Assembly (NCBI GenBank): GCA_020975725.1
Contig: QXJR01000019.1
Coordinates: forward strand, 1-64,000
Length of the DNA stretch: 64,000 bases
From: Picocystis sp. L7
Taxonomy: Eukaryota; Chlorophyta; Picocystophyceae; Picocystales; Picocystaceae
Direction: 5' to 3'
Position numbers and translations under genes: made by a program. Below are positions 30,550 through 42,000 of the stretch, piece by piece. Position 1 is the first letter of the stretch. Each line of letters starts with the position of its first letter. Below the pieces are notes generated by a model. The model was not told the DNA's origin. It saw only the letters and a program-made list of their open reading frames with translations, and made no database searches.

Positions 30550-33387
30550 TTACGCAAAGAGGAAGCGGAGATCATCCTCAGTGAGCCGCGCCAGACAAGA
30601 TGTATCTGCTCCAACCGTACCCTGAAAGACAAGTTGCTTCTTCTCCTGCAGCTTCAGAATGCGCTCTTCAATGGTGCCAGCAATGACAAATCGAATGGTT
30701 TTAATTGGCTTGTACTGACCCAAACGGTGAATCCGATCCTGGGCCTGCTGCTCGACCGCAGGATTCCACCAAGGGTCCATAATCATCACATAGCTTGCAA
30801 CAGTAAGATTGAGAGCCACACCTCCAGCCTTCAGACTGATGAGAAGGCAATCGCAATCTGGGTCATTGGTAAAGGCCTGAATCATCTTTTCACGCTTGTC
30901 CACTGTCATGCTACCAAGAAGCTTGGCACACTTGGTGTTGGCACACATGAGCCTGTATTCGATAATCTCCAACATTGAAGTAAATTGTGAAAAAATAATT
31001 GCTTTTGCTGAAGGATCCTGTTGCTTCATCCGATGAAGCTCTTCGCGCAGTGCCTCGATTTTGGTACTAGTTTGGAAGCCGCCTAGATTGATGCGATTCA
31101 GAATGCTGTTTTTGCGCAGGAAAAAGTTCTTGAGGAGACCATTGCCGACAGAAATAGAACTGTCCATTGGTCTGGCTACTGTCTCTGCACTCAAATCAAT
31201 CGAAAGTGGTGCATCGCATGTGGGGCAGCCCATCACGCCGACATTTGCGCAGGACTCCAAAAGACTCTGCGCACAAGATCTGCAAAACATATGGTTGCAA
31301 CCGCTCATCACAGGATCCTCTGCCTCCTCTGAACACACCGCACACGCACCATACTCACCTTGCGCCCGCTTTGCATCCAGACTTCCGTCTGCTGGAATGG
31401 CATTGATTGCTGTTTGCGAGTGCACCACCAAGTACGGGTGGTTCACAGCCTGTCTTAGTCGAATGAGCAGATCGAATATGTGTGCGTAATTATTCAAGAG
31501 AGTGCCTGTCCTGACATACGTATCAAACTGAGACTGGCTCTGCGTGTAAAGTGCTTCATAGAAATCGTGTTCCCTCTCGTCGAATGCGTCTCTGCGCAGT
31601 AGCAGCGTTCGCGGTGGCAGTGCAAGATCATCCGCACACTGTTCCTTCGTCCGGCGCAGCAAGATTTCAGGCAGCACTCTCTCCCGTAGCAATTTCATCG
31701 CATCTCGCCCCTTCCCCTGGTACCCGTAGTTGCGTATGGGGTTGGCTATCTTTCTGTTCCACCAACAGAAATGTTGGAGTGGTGTGTGACCGCAGTGATC
31801 GCACTTCTTGTGATCAGGGCCAAAAGAGTAATCCAGGAATTGGCAGTCGCACTTTTTGCAGAAGTAGTAGCTGTAGGGATCCAAGCTGAGGAAACGGACC
31901 AAACTGTAAAGCTCTTGCACACGGTTTTGCAGAGGGGTCCCGCTTAACGCCCATCTGTACGTGCTAGTGAGTGCAAAGACGCTTTTGGCAGTGCTACTTT
32001 TGCGGTCCTTTATACAATGCCCTTCATCCAAGATGATCCTGTGCCAAGCAATCTTATGCAGAAGGGATTTTGGCGTCTCCGAAGAATTGTGTCCAGGGGC
32101 GCTGTTAGGATAGGAAACGTCAACCTCCTCCTTTACGCTACCAGAACGCCCGTCTTTCGTGACAGGGTCCTCGGTTTCCATTCCTGCAGCTCTGCTTCTT
32201 TGACCTCTCCTGCCACTTCGTTTCGACACTCCCTTTTGTTTGCCCTGAGTCTTACCCTTGGATCCTGGCTTCTTCCTGGCCTGTTTAGCCTGCGCGTCTG
32301 TCTTTCGTGCATCGGGTCCGCAGAAGTACTTCAAATGCACCCACATGCGATCTGGATGGAAGAGTTTACCACACCACTTACAAGGTAGCTTGGGCGGCAT
32401 CTCAAACCTTCTATAATCAACCTCAACTGTGGAGTAGGTGGTAAGCACCACATCAGCTCTTGCAAGCTCATGGGCATTCTGTGTCCTCTTCGGGCCGTGG
32501 TACACAGCAACCTGGAGGGCTCCTGGTTTGGTAAACTTGGCAATCTCATTCTTCCACTGAATAAGAGCGACCAAAGGACAGATGACCAGAGTGGCTGATG
32601 ATGGAATGAGATTCGTGTTCCCTTCCTGGCTGCAACATTTGCCCTTTCCCTTGGCCTTCTCATTCCCCATCTCACCGTGGCTTCGATTCTGCGTTTTTTT
32701 GCGATTGGCCAGGATGAGTGAGATTGCCTGGATGGTTTTTCCCATGCCCATCTCATCAGCGAGAACCCCACCTTTGGTCCATCCATTTTCCTGCTGCAGC
32801 GCCCACGCCAGCCACTGCTTCTGAAAGGAGAGCAGGTTCATGATCAGATCTTCTGGCGGCTTGGCTTCTTCCAATCTCTTCTTGGGCAGCACCACTTCTT
32901 CCTCCATCGTGCCTTCGCTATCTCCTTCCATTCCGTCTACGAGGGACTGCGGTTCGACGGGTTCATCGTCGCTCGTGTAGGGTCCCCAGACCCAGTTTTC
33001 CGATGGTTCTGGCTTTTCCTGCTCCCTTTTCTCCTCCACTGCTCGTTTATATTTGCTTTTCTTTGTGGTTTCCGGCTGGTTGTTTCCCTGTCTCTCCACG
33101 TTTCTCTTTTTCGATCGATTCTTCTCGTCCTTCGCTCTGCTTCTCTTCGGTTCCACCTCCACCACCGTCCTTGGATTCGCGGGTTCCTCCCACGCGTCTG
33201 CTGCTTCTTCCTCTTGCGTTTCTTCTTCCATTTCGCTTCCCCATTCGGAATCTTCTTCGTCTTCGATCTCGATCTCTTCCCTCGAATCTTCCACCCATAT
33301 GATCTCCGGTTCCTTCTCGACGTGGGATGTCGAGGCACGCTTTTCGCCACGTGTTCGGCTGCTTCGCGTGGGATTCCGACGCGTCAT
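30550..33387 (-). CDS. RAD16: RAD16-type SNF2 helicase with RING finger
   Basis: 945 residues from ATG 33387 (the open frame continues upstream only from a TTG). RAD16 with RAD7 forms an ATPase/ubiquitin-ligase complex that lets excision repair work on non-transcribed chromatin. The N-terminal ~190 residues are acidic and basic, low complexity. The SNF2 core has Walker A DEMGMGKT (211-218), VYHG, LTTYS, the DEGH box (454-457), SGTPLQNR, and the C-terminal lobe with SQFTSMLEIIEYRL, LLISLKAGGVALNL and QDRIHRLGQ (about 883-891). A C3HC4 RING finger (CAVC, CNHMFC, CPTC; about 682-725) is inserted between the lobes, diagnostic of the RAD16/RAD5/HLTF group. The CKKCDC..HCDHCGH-type cysteine cluster and LRRTKEQCADDLALPPR favour RAD16 over RAD5. 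No intron and no break seen. Confidence 0.93.
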   Translation of the reverse strand: MTRRNPTRSSRTRGEKRASTSHVEKEPEIIWVEDSREEIEIEDEEDSEWGSEMEEETQEEEAADAWEEPANPRTVVEVEPKRSRAKDEKNRSKKRNVERQGNNQPETTKKSKYKRAVEEKREQEKPEPSENWVWGPYTSDDEPVEPQSLVDGMEGDSEGTMEEEVVLPKKRLEEAKPPEDLIMNLLSFQKQWLAWALQQENGWTKGGVLADEMGMGKTIQAISLILANRKKTQNRSHGEMGNEKAKGKGKCCSQEGNTNLIPSSATLVICPLVALIQWKNEIAKFTKPGALQVAVYHGPKRTQNAHELARADVVLTTYSTVEVDYRRFEMPPKLPCKWCGKLFHPDRMWVHLKYFCGPDARKTDAQAKQARKKPGSKGKTQGKQKGVSKRSGRRGQRSRAAGMETEDPVTKDGRSGSVKEEVDVSYPNSAPGHNSSETPKSLLHKIAWHRIILDEGHCIKDRKSSTAKSVFALTSTYRWALSGTPLQNRVQELYSLVRFLSLDPYSYYFCKKCDCQFLDYSFGPDHKKCDHCGHTPLQHFCWWNRKIANPIRNYGYQGKGRDAMKLLRERVLPEILLRRTKEQCADDLALPPRTLLLRRDAFDEREHDFYEALYTQSQSQFDTYVRTGTLLNNYAHIFDLLIRLRQAVNHPYLVVHSQTAINAIPADGSLDAKRAQGEYGACAVCSEEAEDPVMSGCNHMFCRSCAQSLLESCANVGVMGCPTCDAPLSIDLSAETVARPMDSSISVGNGLLKNFFLRKNSILNRINLGGFQTSTKIEALREELHRMKQQDPSAKAIIFSQFTSMLEIIEYRLMCANTKCAKLLGSMTVDKREKMIQAFTNDPDCDCLLISLKAGGVALNLTVASYVMIMDPWWNPAVEQQAQDRIHRLGQYKPIKTIRFVIAGTIEERILKLQEKKQLVFQGTVGADTSCLARLTEDDLRFLFA

Positions 33388-35078
33388 CGCCAGCTTCGAA
33401 CGGATCTCCAGCCGAACACGCGCAAAGTCGATCCGAGACCCGTTTCGGATGCCCAATTCAGCGACGTTCCTGCAGGTGCGATCCGAAGCGCGATCCGAAG
33501 CGAGGAAGGCGGCGTGCGACGCACGAATCCACGAACACGTGGTGGTGCAGGCGTCGAGGATCGAACCGAAGGAAGAAAGAAAGGACCCAAAGGGAGACGA
33601 ACCGAGGAACAGAAGGAGTAAAGGGAGAGGAACAGAAGAACAGAAGGAGAAGGAGAACCCAAGGAGAAGAAGGGAGAAGAAGGGAGACAAGGCGTTCTTT
33701 CATGGGATGTGGTGATGGGAAGGATCCCCTTCGAACCCGGGTTACATCCGGGTACAAGGGACGAGACGAGGACATGGGGGATCCGATCGAAACCGGAACG
33801 TCCATGGAATCGAGACGAAACGTTCGACGAGGACGTCGAACCACCCGCCATCGCTGCAACGCCTTGAGAGGCCGGTGAGTGCACGAGCATCACGTCCGTA
33901 TACGGAACGGTCCACGACCCTTGACCACGTCCAATTGGCCGGAGCGCACCACACGTGTAGCGCTCGCGACTCCAACCTAAGAGAGCTCGTTTGCCTCGCC
34001 ACGACACAGCAACCTCCACACGCGTGGGTACCATCCGAGTGCCCATCCCGCATCGAGGACCAAGCCCGTATCGCCACCGCCGTCGCCGCGGTTCCCGCCA
34101 ACCCGAAGGACACTCCCTTTGCAGGTTCCTATGTTGGTCCGAATAGTCTTTCTCAGTGGGTTTTGGGTGAGAGAGATCGATGATTCTCACCGGTCATGCA
34201 CGACCTAGGATTGCAGTGCGACCCACGAGCGTGCGAATCACCAAACGCCAGGTTCCAAGTTTGACTATACGTGTGTTCCAACGGTTCCAGTTGCCGTGCT
34301 CTTCCGATCTTCTCGTAGGCTCACGAGTCCAACACGGCAGCAAGCGTCCACACTTCTCTCTACCGGTCCCTTCTGACACTCCACTGGAGTATACCAGGTG
34401 GGGGGGCAGTGCTACAGTCCCATGCACTACAGGCTACCTACCACTGCAGTCTTCTGTGACGGGGTGACCCAGTCCCTTCGATCCCTTCCGAGACTCGAAA
34501 CCACCGGGGTGGGAGTATCTTCTCCGAACTGGGGTGACTCGAGTGAACCATCATGATTGTACCGAGGTACAGCCAATTGACTAACATCCTGCCTTCCATC
34601 CACTGGATTGCACACGCCCATGTTCCAGGACGTTGCATCTCCTATCTTTCCCCCCCCCCCCCAGCCTGGATGGGGGGAGATCCGATCCCACCCCTGCTCC
34701 CCTTCCCCTCTCCACTCCTTTTCCACCGGGTCGGTCGGTGGTTTCGATCCGATCCCCCCAACCCGACGAAACCCCGATCGGGATCCATCCCCAGGCTTCT
34801 TGTCCCCGAATGATGGACCTCGTCCCTTGCCTTCCCCCATGGCTCGAAGGCATGGGTCCTCCCTTGTGGTTGGATGGGGGGGAGGGATCACGTGATCCAA
34901 GGAAGGACCAGGGTGGCGCGTGGGAGACGGGACGTCTTCCGACCAAGAACGCAGAAAGAGAGGAAGGTGGAACGACCGCGTGGGATTGACGAAGCGAAAC
35001 AAGGACGTGGGCGAAGGGAACCGACCGACCGACCGACCTTCCGGACGCGCACACCCGTGGAAGAGGTCGAAACGAACC
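33388..35078. other. Divergent promoter region between RAD16 and AIM24-family gene
   Basis: 1.7 kb between two divergent start codons, GC-rich with poly-G/C tracts (for example around 34651) and many TCGATCC-like stretches. Several open frames cross it but have biased Arg/Ser/Pro composition and no recognisable motif. Confidence 0.5.
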
Positions 35079-35933
35079 ATGTTCCCCACCTCCCAGAGGA
35101 AACCCGACGAAGACAGCCAGCACGAAGTGCTTGGCGTACCTGCAGACCTACAGCTCGTTGGTCGGGCCGAGTCCGAGACCGATCCCCGTGGAAAATACAG
35201 CATCAAGAGATTCAACGGTGGCGCATTTGCTGCGGTGGAGGTGGTGTGGCAGAAAACGGACGTGGGCAAGGATAGAAACGGATGCAAGGCCGAAGGTGGA
35301 GCTATGCTGAGCATGAGTAGTGGTGTCGATTTTGATGCTAGGATGGCCCAAGGGTTTTTGAATGCTTGCTGCTTGTGTTGCTGTGCAGGTGAAAGCTTTT
35401 TTCTATCTCATTTCCATCTCCGTGAGGAAATTCCACCAGGGACGAGAGCAGACGTCCTGCTCGCACCACCACTTCCAGGAGATATCCTGATGCTTCGATG
35501 TGAACCAGGTAGACCGTGGCTCATGCAGAAAGGAGCATTTCTTGCCTGTGATTTTGATGTGGACATCGGGGTTCACACACAGGGATTTCGGAAGGGCTTG
35601 TTCTCGGGACAAGGTTTCTTCATTCTCAAGGCCCAGGGAAGCGGTCTTCTTCTACTTGCCTCCTACGGCAGTATCGTCAAGTACGAGCTGAAAGAAGGAG
35701 AGGCACGCAAGGTGGACAACGGGTACTTGGTTGCGTGGCCCGCCGACATGAAGTACAAAATCGGGAAGTCAAGCAAAAGCATCAGGTCCTCGATTTTTTC
35801 CGGGGAAGGGCTAGCCTGTAAGTTCTATGGACCCGGCACTTTGTACATCCAAACACGGGCATTGGATTCCCTCGCACGTGCACTTACGCCTCTCTTGTCA
35901 GACAATTCTAACGCAGCCAGCGATGGCTTCTGA
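35079..35933 (+). CDS. AIM24 / DUF124 family protein
   Basis: 284 residues from ATG 35079; the frame is open further upstream only from GTG and with low-complexity sequence. The body matches the AIM24 family (Pfam PF01987, formerly DUF124), a beta-rich fold named for a yeast mitochondrial inner-membrane protein and also found widely in bacteria. Key blocks are GAMLSMSSGVDFDAR, the glycine/cysteine-rich segment replaced here by NACCLCCCAGESFFLSHFH, PGDILMLRCEPGRPWLMQKGAFLA, and GQGFFILKAQGSGLLLLASYG near the end of the fold. Biochemical role is unclear even in yeast. Length is normal for the family. No clear mitochondrial presequence is visible, though the N-terminus is basic. Confidence 0.8.
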   Translation: MFPTSQRKPDEDSQHEVLGVPADLQLVGRAESETDPRGKYSIKRFNGGAFAAVEVVWQKTDVGKDRNGCKAEGGAMLSMSSGVDFDARMAQGFLNACCLCCCAGESFFLSHFHLREEIPPGTRADVLLAPPLPGDILMLRCEPGRPWLMQKGAFLACDFDVDIGVHTQGFRKGLFSGQGFFILKAQGSGLLLLASYGSIVKYELKEGEARKVDNGYLVAWPADMKYKIGKSSKSIRSSIFSGEGLACKFYGPGTLYIQTRALDSLARALTPLLSDNSNAASDGF

Positions 35934-36169
35934 TGCCTGTTCAGTTGAATATCTTTACACATTTTTCTTGTGTACCTTGCGTTGTCTCTACTTTGTTGCA
36001 CGTTCAACTGTCGTTCCTAGCCTTTGATATTTCAGGAAGCTTTATAATTAGTACATGTGTTCTTTGCTTGATTGTGATTGGTTGTTGTGTCCTCTTGAAT
36101 GTTGTCCAGGTTTGTCCTTCCAAGGCACTTGCCACAATTCCATCTACTCCAGAACCTTAAAGTTGCGCG

Positions 36170-37440
36170 ATGATTCTATCATCCTTAAGTAGTTCAAAGA
36201 TGATGCACCTCTGCGAATCACATGCACACCAACCATTGGTATGGACCAAGCAAAGCGAATTCTGCACCCAAAAATTAATATCCCTGAGAATTTCACTATC
36301 GATTTCTTCAAGCATAATAGGAGTGGGTATCAATGCTCCTATTCAGGAACCAATGCACAAAATACACAAGTCTTTGTTGAGCAACCCGTCGGAAGGTATT
36401 GGGATAGGTTTGCATTTATATCAAACTCTCGAATTATCCATTTGTGTAGAGAGGCTCCACAACCAATCGTTTCAAGTGGAACAAGGGCATTGATTTTTGA
36501 GCAAGTCAGTCAATTTGTTACTTGTTGAGGGAAAAGCTTCCATGGCTTGTTCGACATTGCATTAGTCTTTGGTTTGGATGGAAAGGGAAAGTGGTTGTCA
36601 AACATACGAAAAATGCGTGCTCTTCCCCATTTTCTTACGCATTTCGGCAAAACTTCCAAGTCGCTCAGTATTTCGCATCGAATACCCCTCAATCTGTTTG
36701 CCCTGTCATGCATCCAATATACATGTCGTAGTCAAGCATTTGGAAGGACCTCACACGCTTGTCTTCGAGTAGCGATGACTAAAGCTTGGGCTAGATCAAG
36801 CCTCCCAGCATTGGATGCACTCCAATCACCAATTGAAAATGAAGCGTTGTTCTTTGCCAAGAGTAGCCATTGTGCATATGATCTTTCGGAACAACGGTCT
36901 AATAACTCATGATGAATGAGTCATGAAGAAGTTTTTCAATTCACACATGACGCTTGTACCAATGATATCTACCTCAAACAACATGTGTGAGAACGTTCGT
37001 AATTCGTCAAAAGGTACGAATACGTATGATCGTAATTGGCTTTTCTTATCTACACTCCAACAGATAGAGGAATTAGCAGCGTTTGTTCTTGGCATCCATT
37101 ACATCACTGATCAAATTACCCTTCAGATTGATGTTCGACCACACATACTAGTAAGAATTCTCTCAAATCTTCAGCGTTTTGAATTCTACATGGTTGTTGA
37201 TGCCAAACTATCCATTTGACACACAATGTTGCTTGTTCAACCGGAAAAGGACCCAAGTAGATTGGGAGGTATCACTTGAGATCTAGGAAAACTCTTGGAA
37301 CTTCTTACGGGAAATCTTACTAGAAAAACATGCCTTCAAAAACTATTGTTTGATCTTGTGCGAGCCGTTGCTATGTTTCAATGTTGCCACTTTAGGCTAG
37401 GAAGATTTTCACTCCCAATGCAACTAGGAAATACGGCGCT
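36170..37440 (+). pseudogene. Decayed coding remnant, unknown family
   Basis: A plus-strand stretch with protein-like frames broken by stops: NIPENFTIDFFKHNRSG and RYWDRFAFISNSRIIHL (36300-36440), then after a stop at 36526 in the same frame LFDIALVFGLDGKGKWL, then in another frame WLFLSTLQQIEELAAFVLGI (37040-37100). The composition and continuity suggest one former gene of at least 350 residues. I do not recognise it; it may be a dead transposon or host gene. Confidence 0.35.
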
Positions 37441-39007
37441 TGCTTAACCTGTGCATCGCGCATACTTTGAAGTAAGGCGCACCCCTCGTCATCAAGAACA
37501 GTATGGACACAGAAGAGTGGCTGTAGCGGTATGATTGTGAGTTATTAGTTAAAACAATTGTAGTACTTTCGAAATTTGCCATCATTCGGCATTTTCCCTT
37601 TTTTTATTCGATGGGGCATTCACCAGCTTCTAGAATAGTCATGAAAGATAATGATGGCAAATGCCAGCCGTTTCCACAAGTACAGTGTCCGTTTGAAACC
37701 CTTCTCACATTGGAGAGGAAACTCGATGCACCAAATGTACATGATAGTTAGAGGTTCGAGAGTTCACAAAGAGAGTGAAATTAAGATCATATGTATCAAA
37801 CAAGCAAGCAATGTGTAAGTGAAGCCGTTTTGTCCTCACTTCTCTACGCCATTGCACTATAAATATACATGAAATGGGGACTGCCGGGTTTGGGTAGCCA
37901 TTGTGTATAAGTTGCAGTCTTACCGAAGTCTTGGTTGCAAGAACCTTGACAAGAAATCATAAACTTACAATTGAATGTAAAGCAACTCCAACTTCATTAG
38001 TAATTATCGAAGGAGAATGACAATTAAACGCTTATAGAGGCACTAGCTATGCTGCAAGTTGTGGACTTTTAGCAATAGTTTGAGTACAAATGTTGAATTT
38101 GAAATATATATTCCATGCGGGTGTTACCTACCCGCTGGAATTGCTTGCATTAGCTTGTAGACTTGACGAAGAGTCCATCCGTGGTCTTTTGTCCGCGTCA
38201 TTCTAATTTTAGAGTTTGCCCTCACCCATCTTTCAATTTGGGTGAGCTCTCCTACTTCATTTCGGGCCTCCTCATTGATTGCTTTACAACATAATTGTTG
38301 CACACATGTTCATATAGATGGCAAGGATGGAAGACAGAGGACAACATTATCACCAAGACATGTGATGTGTGCGACTTTAAAAGAAAGTAGTGTGCGGAAA
38401 CACTTTTGTTTGAGGTAATTTGGGGCGACCCTCCGTGTTAAGGACCTCTTATTTGGAAATCCACCACTCTGCTCTACGGGCTAGTTCACTTTTTGAGACC
38501 CTACATTGTGAAGTTGCCTTGGTCTATCTTTCCTATGGCAAGGTCTTTGATATGTTTAATGCGGTAGAGATTACTTGGACTTCTCGTCATGGTTGTAAAA
38601 GCACTTGAAGAGATATAAGACGTGGCTCATTCGAGGATATCCGGTAACCCTCATGGCCACCGATCACAATCAATAGGTTTCACAGGCTCGATGAAGCAGA
38701 AACAAATCAAGTTTGATCCCTTTGCTCCAAAGAAGGTGGGGTAGAACTATGGCGGGATGACCCTTACATCTTCTATATGAAAGTAAGTCGTTTCCCAACG
38801 ATAATTGGAACTTTGCGTCTAAACCGTCCATTTACTACTTGGTTTGGACAACGGCCAACTTAATATCAGCTTGTATCGCTGGGTTAGTAAGAGCAGAATA
38901 CTCTAAATGCAAGCTTTGTCAATGCTCAACTCCAATGCACAAATACGATGGGCTTGTATTTTCGTGCCTATTGATACTGCATGTGCAGCCACCTTAGCAA
39001 GACTCAA
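37441..39007. other. AT-rich intergenic region
   Basis: About 1.6 kb of AT-richer sequence than the neighbours, with only very short frames. It ends at the stop of the large cysteine-rich protein gene. Nothing else recognised. The shorter gap 35934-36169 is likewise featureless. Confidence 0.5.
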
Positions 39008-42000
39008 TCAAAGCAATGAAATGCAAAACAGGAGATAATCGAAAAAGTTCCCAGTTCTTGCAAGGTCTTCATCTGTCCATGGACCATTGCAAACAGTTTC
39101 AAAATCGAGGCTACCTGTGCATACACCACCGCCTTGCATTGTCCAATACGCAGTGCTGTTTGGCAATGGTGTCTCCCAAACTGCACTTTTTGCAAGCATT
39201 AGAGAATTCAATTCATCACCTGGCTCACCGTCACACATCATTTTGCCATCCTCCTCTCTCATGTAACATTTCTCACCAGTGCTTGTGAGTATTGAATAGA
39301 AGTTAGGGCTGAACATCTTTAATGTAAAAATTTCCTGAGCCGAGGGTTCACACCTGTCACACTTCATGACACCATTTGTATGGGAACAGTACAGGCCACA
39401 CTGGGCTAGTTGGATCGTCACCTGTAGCTTCGGATTGCTGGTGTATGCCTGAAAGAGTTCATCTGGAGATGCACAGTGACCCAGTGCGGAAAGCCCAGGA
39501 CATTCATCTGCCACATTTCCAGTGCAGCTCCCTTGCTTGACAATGCAGAACTGTTCACTCTTTGAAGGTGTCGGACTATTGCACCTCACGCGATCGCCTG
39601 GACCCTTGTCAGAACAATACATATTGCTGGCACCTCCCCTCATGAACGTAGAGCCGCTACTAGGGGGAGATATCTCGGTCAGCATGAAGTTTGGAGACTC
39701 GTTGTCCAACAGACTGAGCTTTCTCACACAGGAAACCCGATCGCCACCAACATCAGTGCAGCTTGCAGGCATTCTGCCGCCTGAAGTGGAGATGGTTGTT
39801 TCCTTTTGTCCGTCTCCATGAGTGAAGAAAGAAAAAGAGACTGGCGTGGATGCACTGACATCTTTCAAATTGCACTTCATGATTCCACTCGCATATGAGC
39901 AGAACATACCACAATGGCCCCCACGCAAGGCAAACCTATTGCTTGCTGGATCTTCTCTCACGATTTTCTCCACCTCGCTTAGCCTCAGACAACTATACGG
40001 TCCAGCATCCTCACACTTGTCCTTTTCGTCTGGGTCCTTGTCAAAGATCTTTGCCAAGTCTAACGTGGCCGTTGAAGATCCAAGCGAGACAGTGTTGGTG
40101 TACTGACAAACGGATAAAATGCACAGTTTGTTGGTGACACTAGAGCTGAACAGGAAATACACCTTCCAATTTCGATGTGGGTGACCTGTATCAGGATAAG
40201 GTAGGGGTGGAATGACTGTCATGTCAAAAGAGAAGACTGCAACACCAAGTTGAAGGTACGCTGCAGTTTTTGCGTAAAAGGTGAGGTAGTCTTTCCACTT
40301 CTTGGGGACTCTTTCTATCACCTTCTCATAATGAGGGTAAGTGTGACAGCAATATTTTGGGGGGTCCATGTAAGTCTGTGTGAATGCGGCAAAGTCCTGG
40401 CAGCAGTACAGCTTGCAGCAATGTTGCTCCCCTTGGCAGAAGCTGCAACGGTCGGGGTTACCACAGAGTTGGCGATATTTTTGCCATTCCCAGTCAGCAC
40501 AGTTTGTCGTAGAGTATGTCACAACGTTTTTCTCAACTATCTCCCACTCTTGCACAACTGTCTCTTCACGAAGGCCGCCAGCAAGGCAGCCAGACAATGA
40601 CAAAGCCATCTCAACCCCACAGTTATAAATGGAACAGCCCAGAGTTATTCCGACGCACCCCCCGACTTCAACACTCTTAAAAGCATCCCAATCTTCTGTA
40701 TCTGTGCGAAGCGCCATGTATACAGATCCCCCAACCTTAGCAATGGGAATAACGTTGCCCGAGAAAGAAATTCCTGCCTTGCAGAGGAATCCACCCGTAA
40801 ACGGCTTAGGCAAACTCATGGACAAATGTCCAAAATAAAATTGTACAGAAACGTCCGTTCGAAAATCACATTGAGGGACTGATTGGAGGTGGAGGTCATG
40901 TGGCTGGTCCGAAAACCTACCCACATCAGCAGTTGCAAAATTTGCCGAGTTGTTTAGCTGCTGTACGTCTGCAGTTTCAAGGCTCGTCAAATGTACACAA
41001 CCCTTCATCATACCAGCAGAGTTGTAGATTGGTTGACAGGACCTGAACAAGCTTATTTGATCCACCAGTAGGGGATTGGAATCAGCCTCCTGTTCATGGT
41101 CCAGTAACTTTAAGAATGGATAACCACCTGGAACTGTGGTTTTGAATAAGTTGTCTCCGTTGGAAGATGGCCCAAGTGTGGCAGCTTGCCAAACTTCTTT
41201 GTCTGAGACAACCAAGTCAAACGGCAAACCACCATGGAGCACTTCTTTCACATCCTGTGGAGTCTTGAAGCCTACCGCCAAAGATTGCCCTTCAGCAGTC
41301 TGGAGAAAAATTGAGTTATTCTCACAGCTGCTACCTGGAAAATGCATAGATATGTTCGGGGTACCTACTTGGACCAGTGTGAAATCAATCACGTTTGAAT
41401 GGTTTCTTTGGCTTTTGTCGAGAAGGATCATCCGTCGAGGGACATATGTGCCACCTTCACTCTTCATCTCGTAGTATTCAAGTGTGTGTGAGGTGATTCC
41501 TTCCTCCTCTAAAACATAGTGCCGTACTTCATCGCCATTCTCAAGCGTTTCATAGCCTTTAAATGTAGACTCTGGAAGTCGCTTCTTGGATAGGAAGGAG
41601 GACTGCTCATGAAGCATCGAAAACCCCGTGTCATTGGAAGAGCATTGAGTTGCCGTAACTGTCTCGGTAGTGCTGTCATTCACCATCATCTGAAATGAGT
41701 GCACTGATGGTGCTTCATACAGATGCACCAACTTCCACAGGGTTGTCTTGGTTGGGACATAATATTCCTCTCGGACCTGGTTGCCTGCCACCCAGAGGGA
41801 CCCATAGGAAATTGCATACTTGGTGCCGTCAAGTTCTTTGGTGTGGCTCTCGAATCCCTTACCAGTGCAGTGGTCTGCACCACTTCTTACACAGGGAAAC
41901 AAGGCTGTAAATTCCGCGAAGTAGTCTTCCAAAAATGTAGGGTCTGGCTCCTCAGAGCCACTCTGCAGTTCGCTGATGTAAGCCTCACCTTCAACCTGCA

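Noticed and set aside
33388-33690. N-terminal extension of RAD16 (101 residues)
   Set aside because: It begins at TTG and contains Leu/Phe/Ser-rich sequence unlike the family; the ATG at 33387 is preferred.
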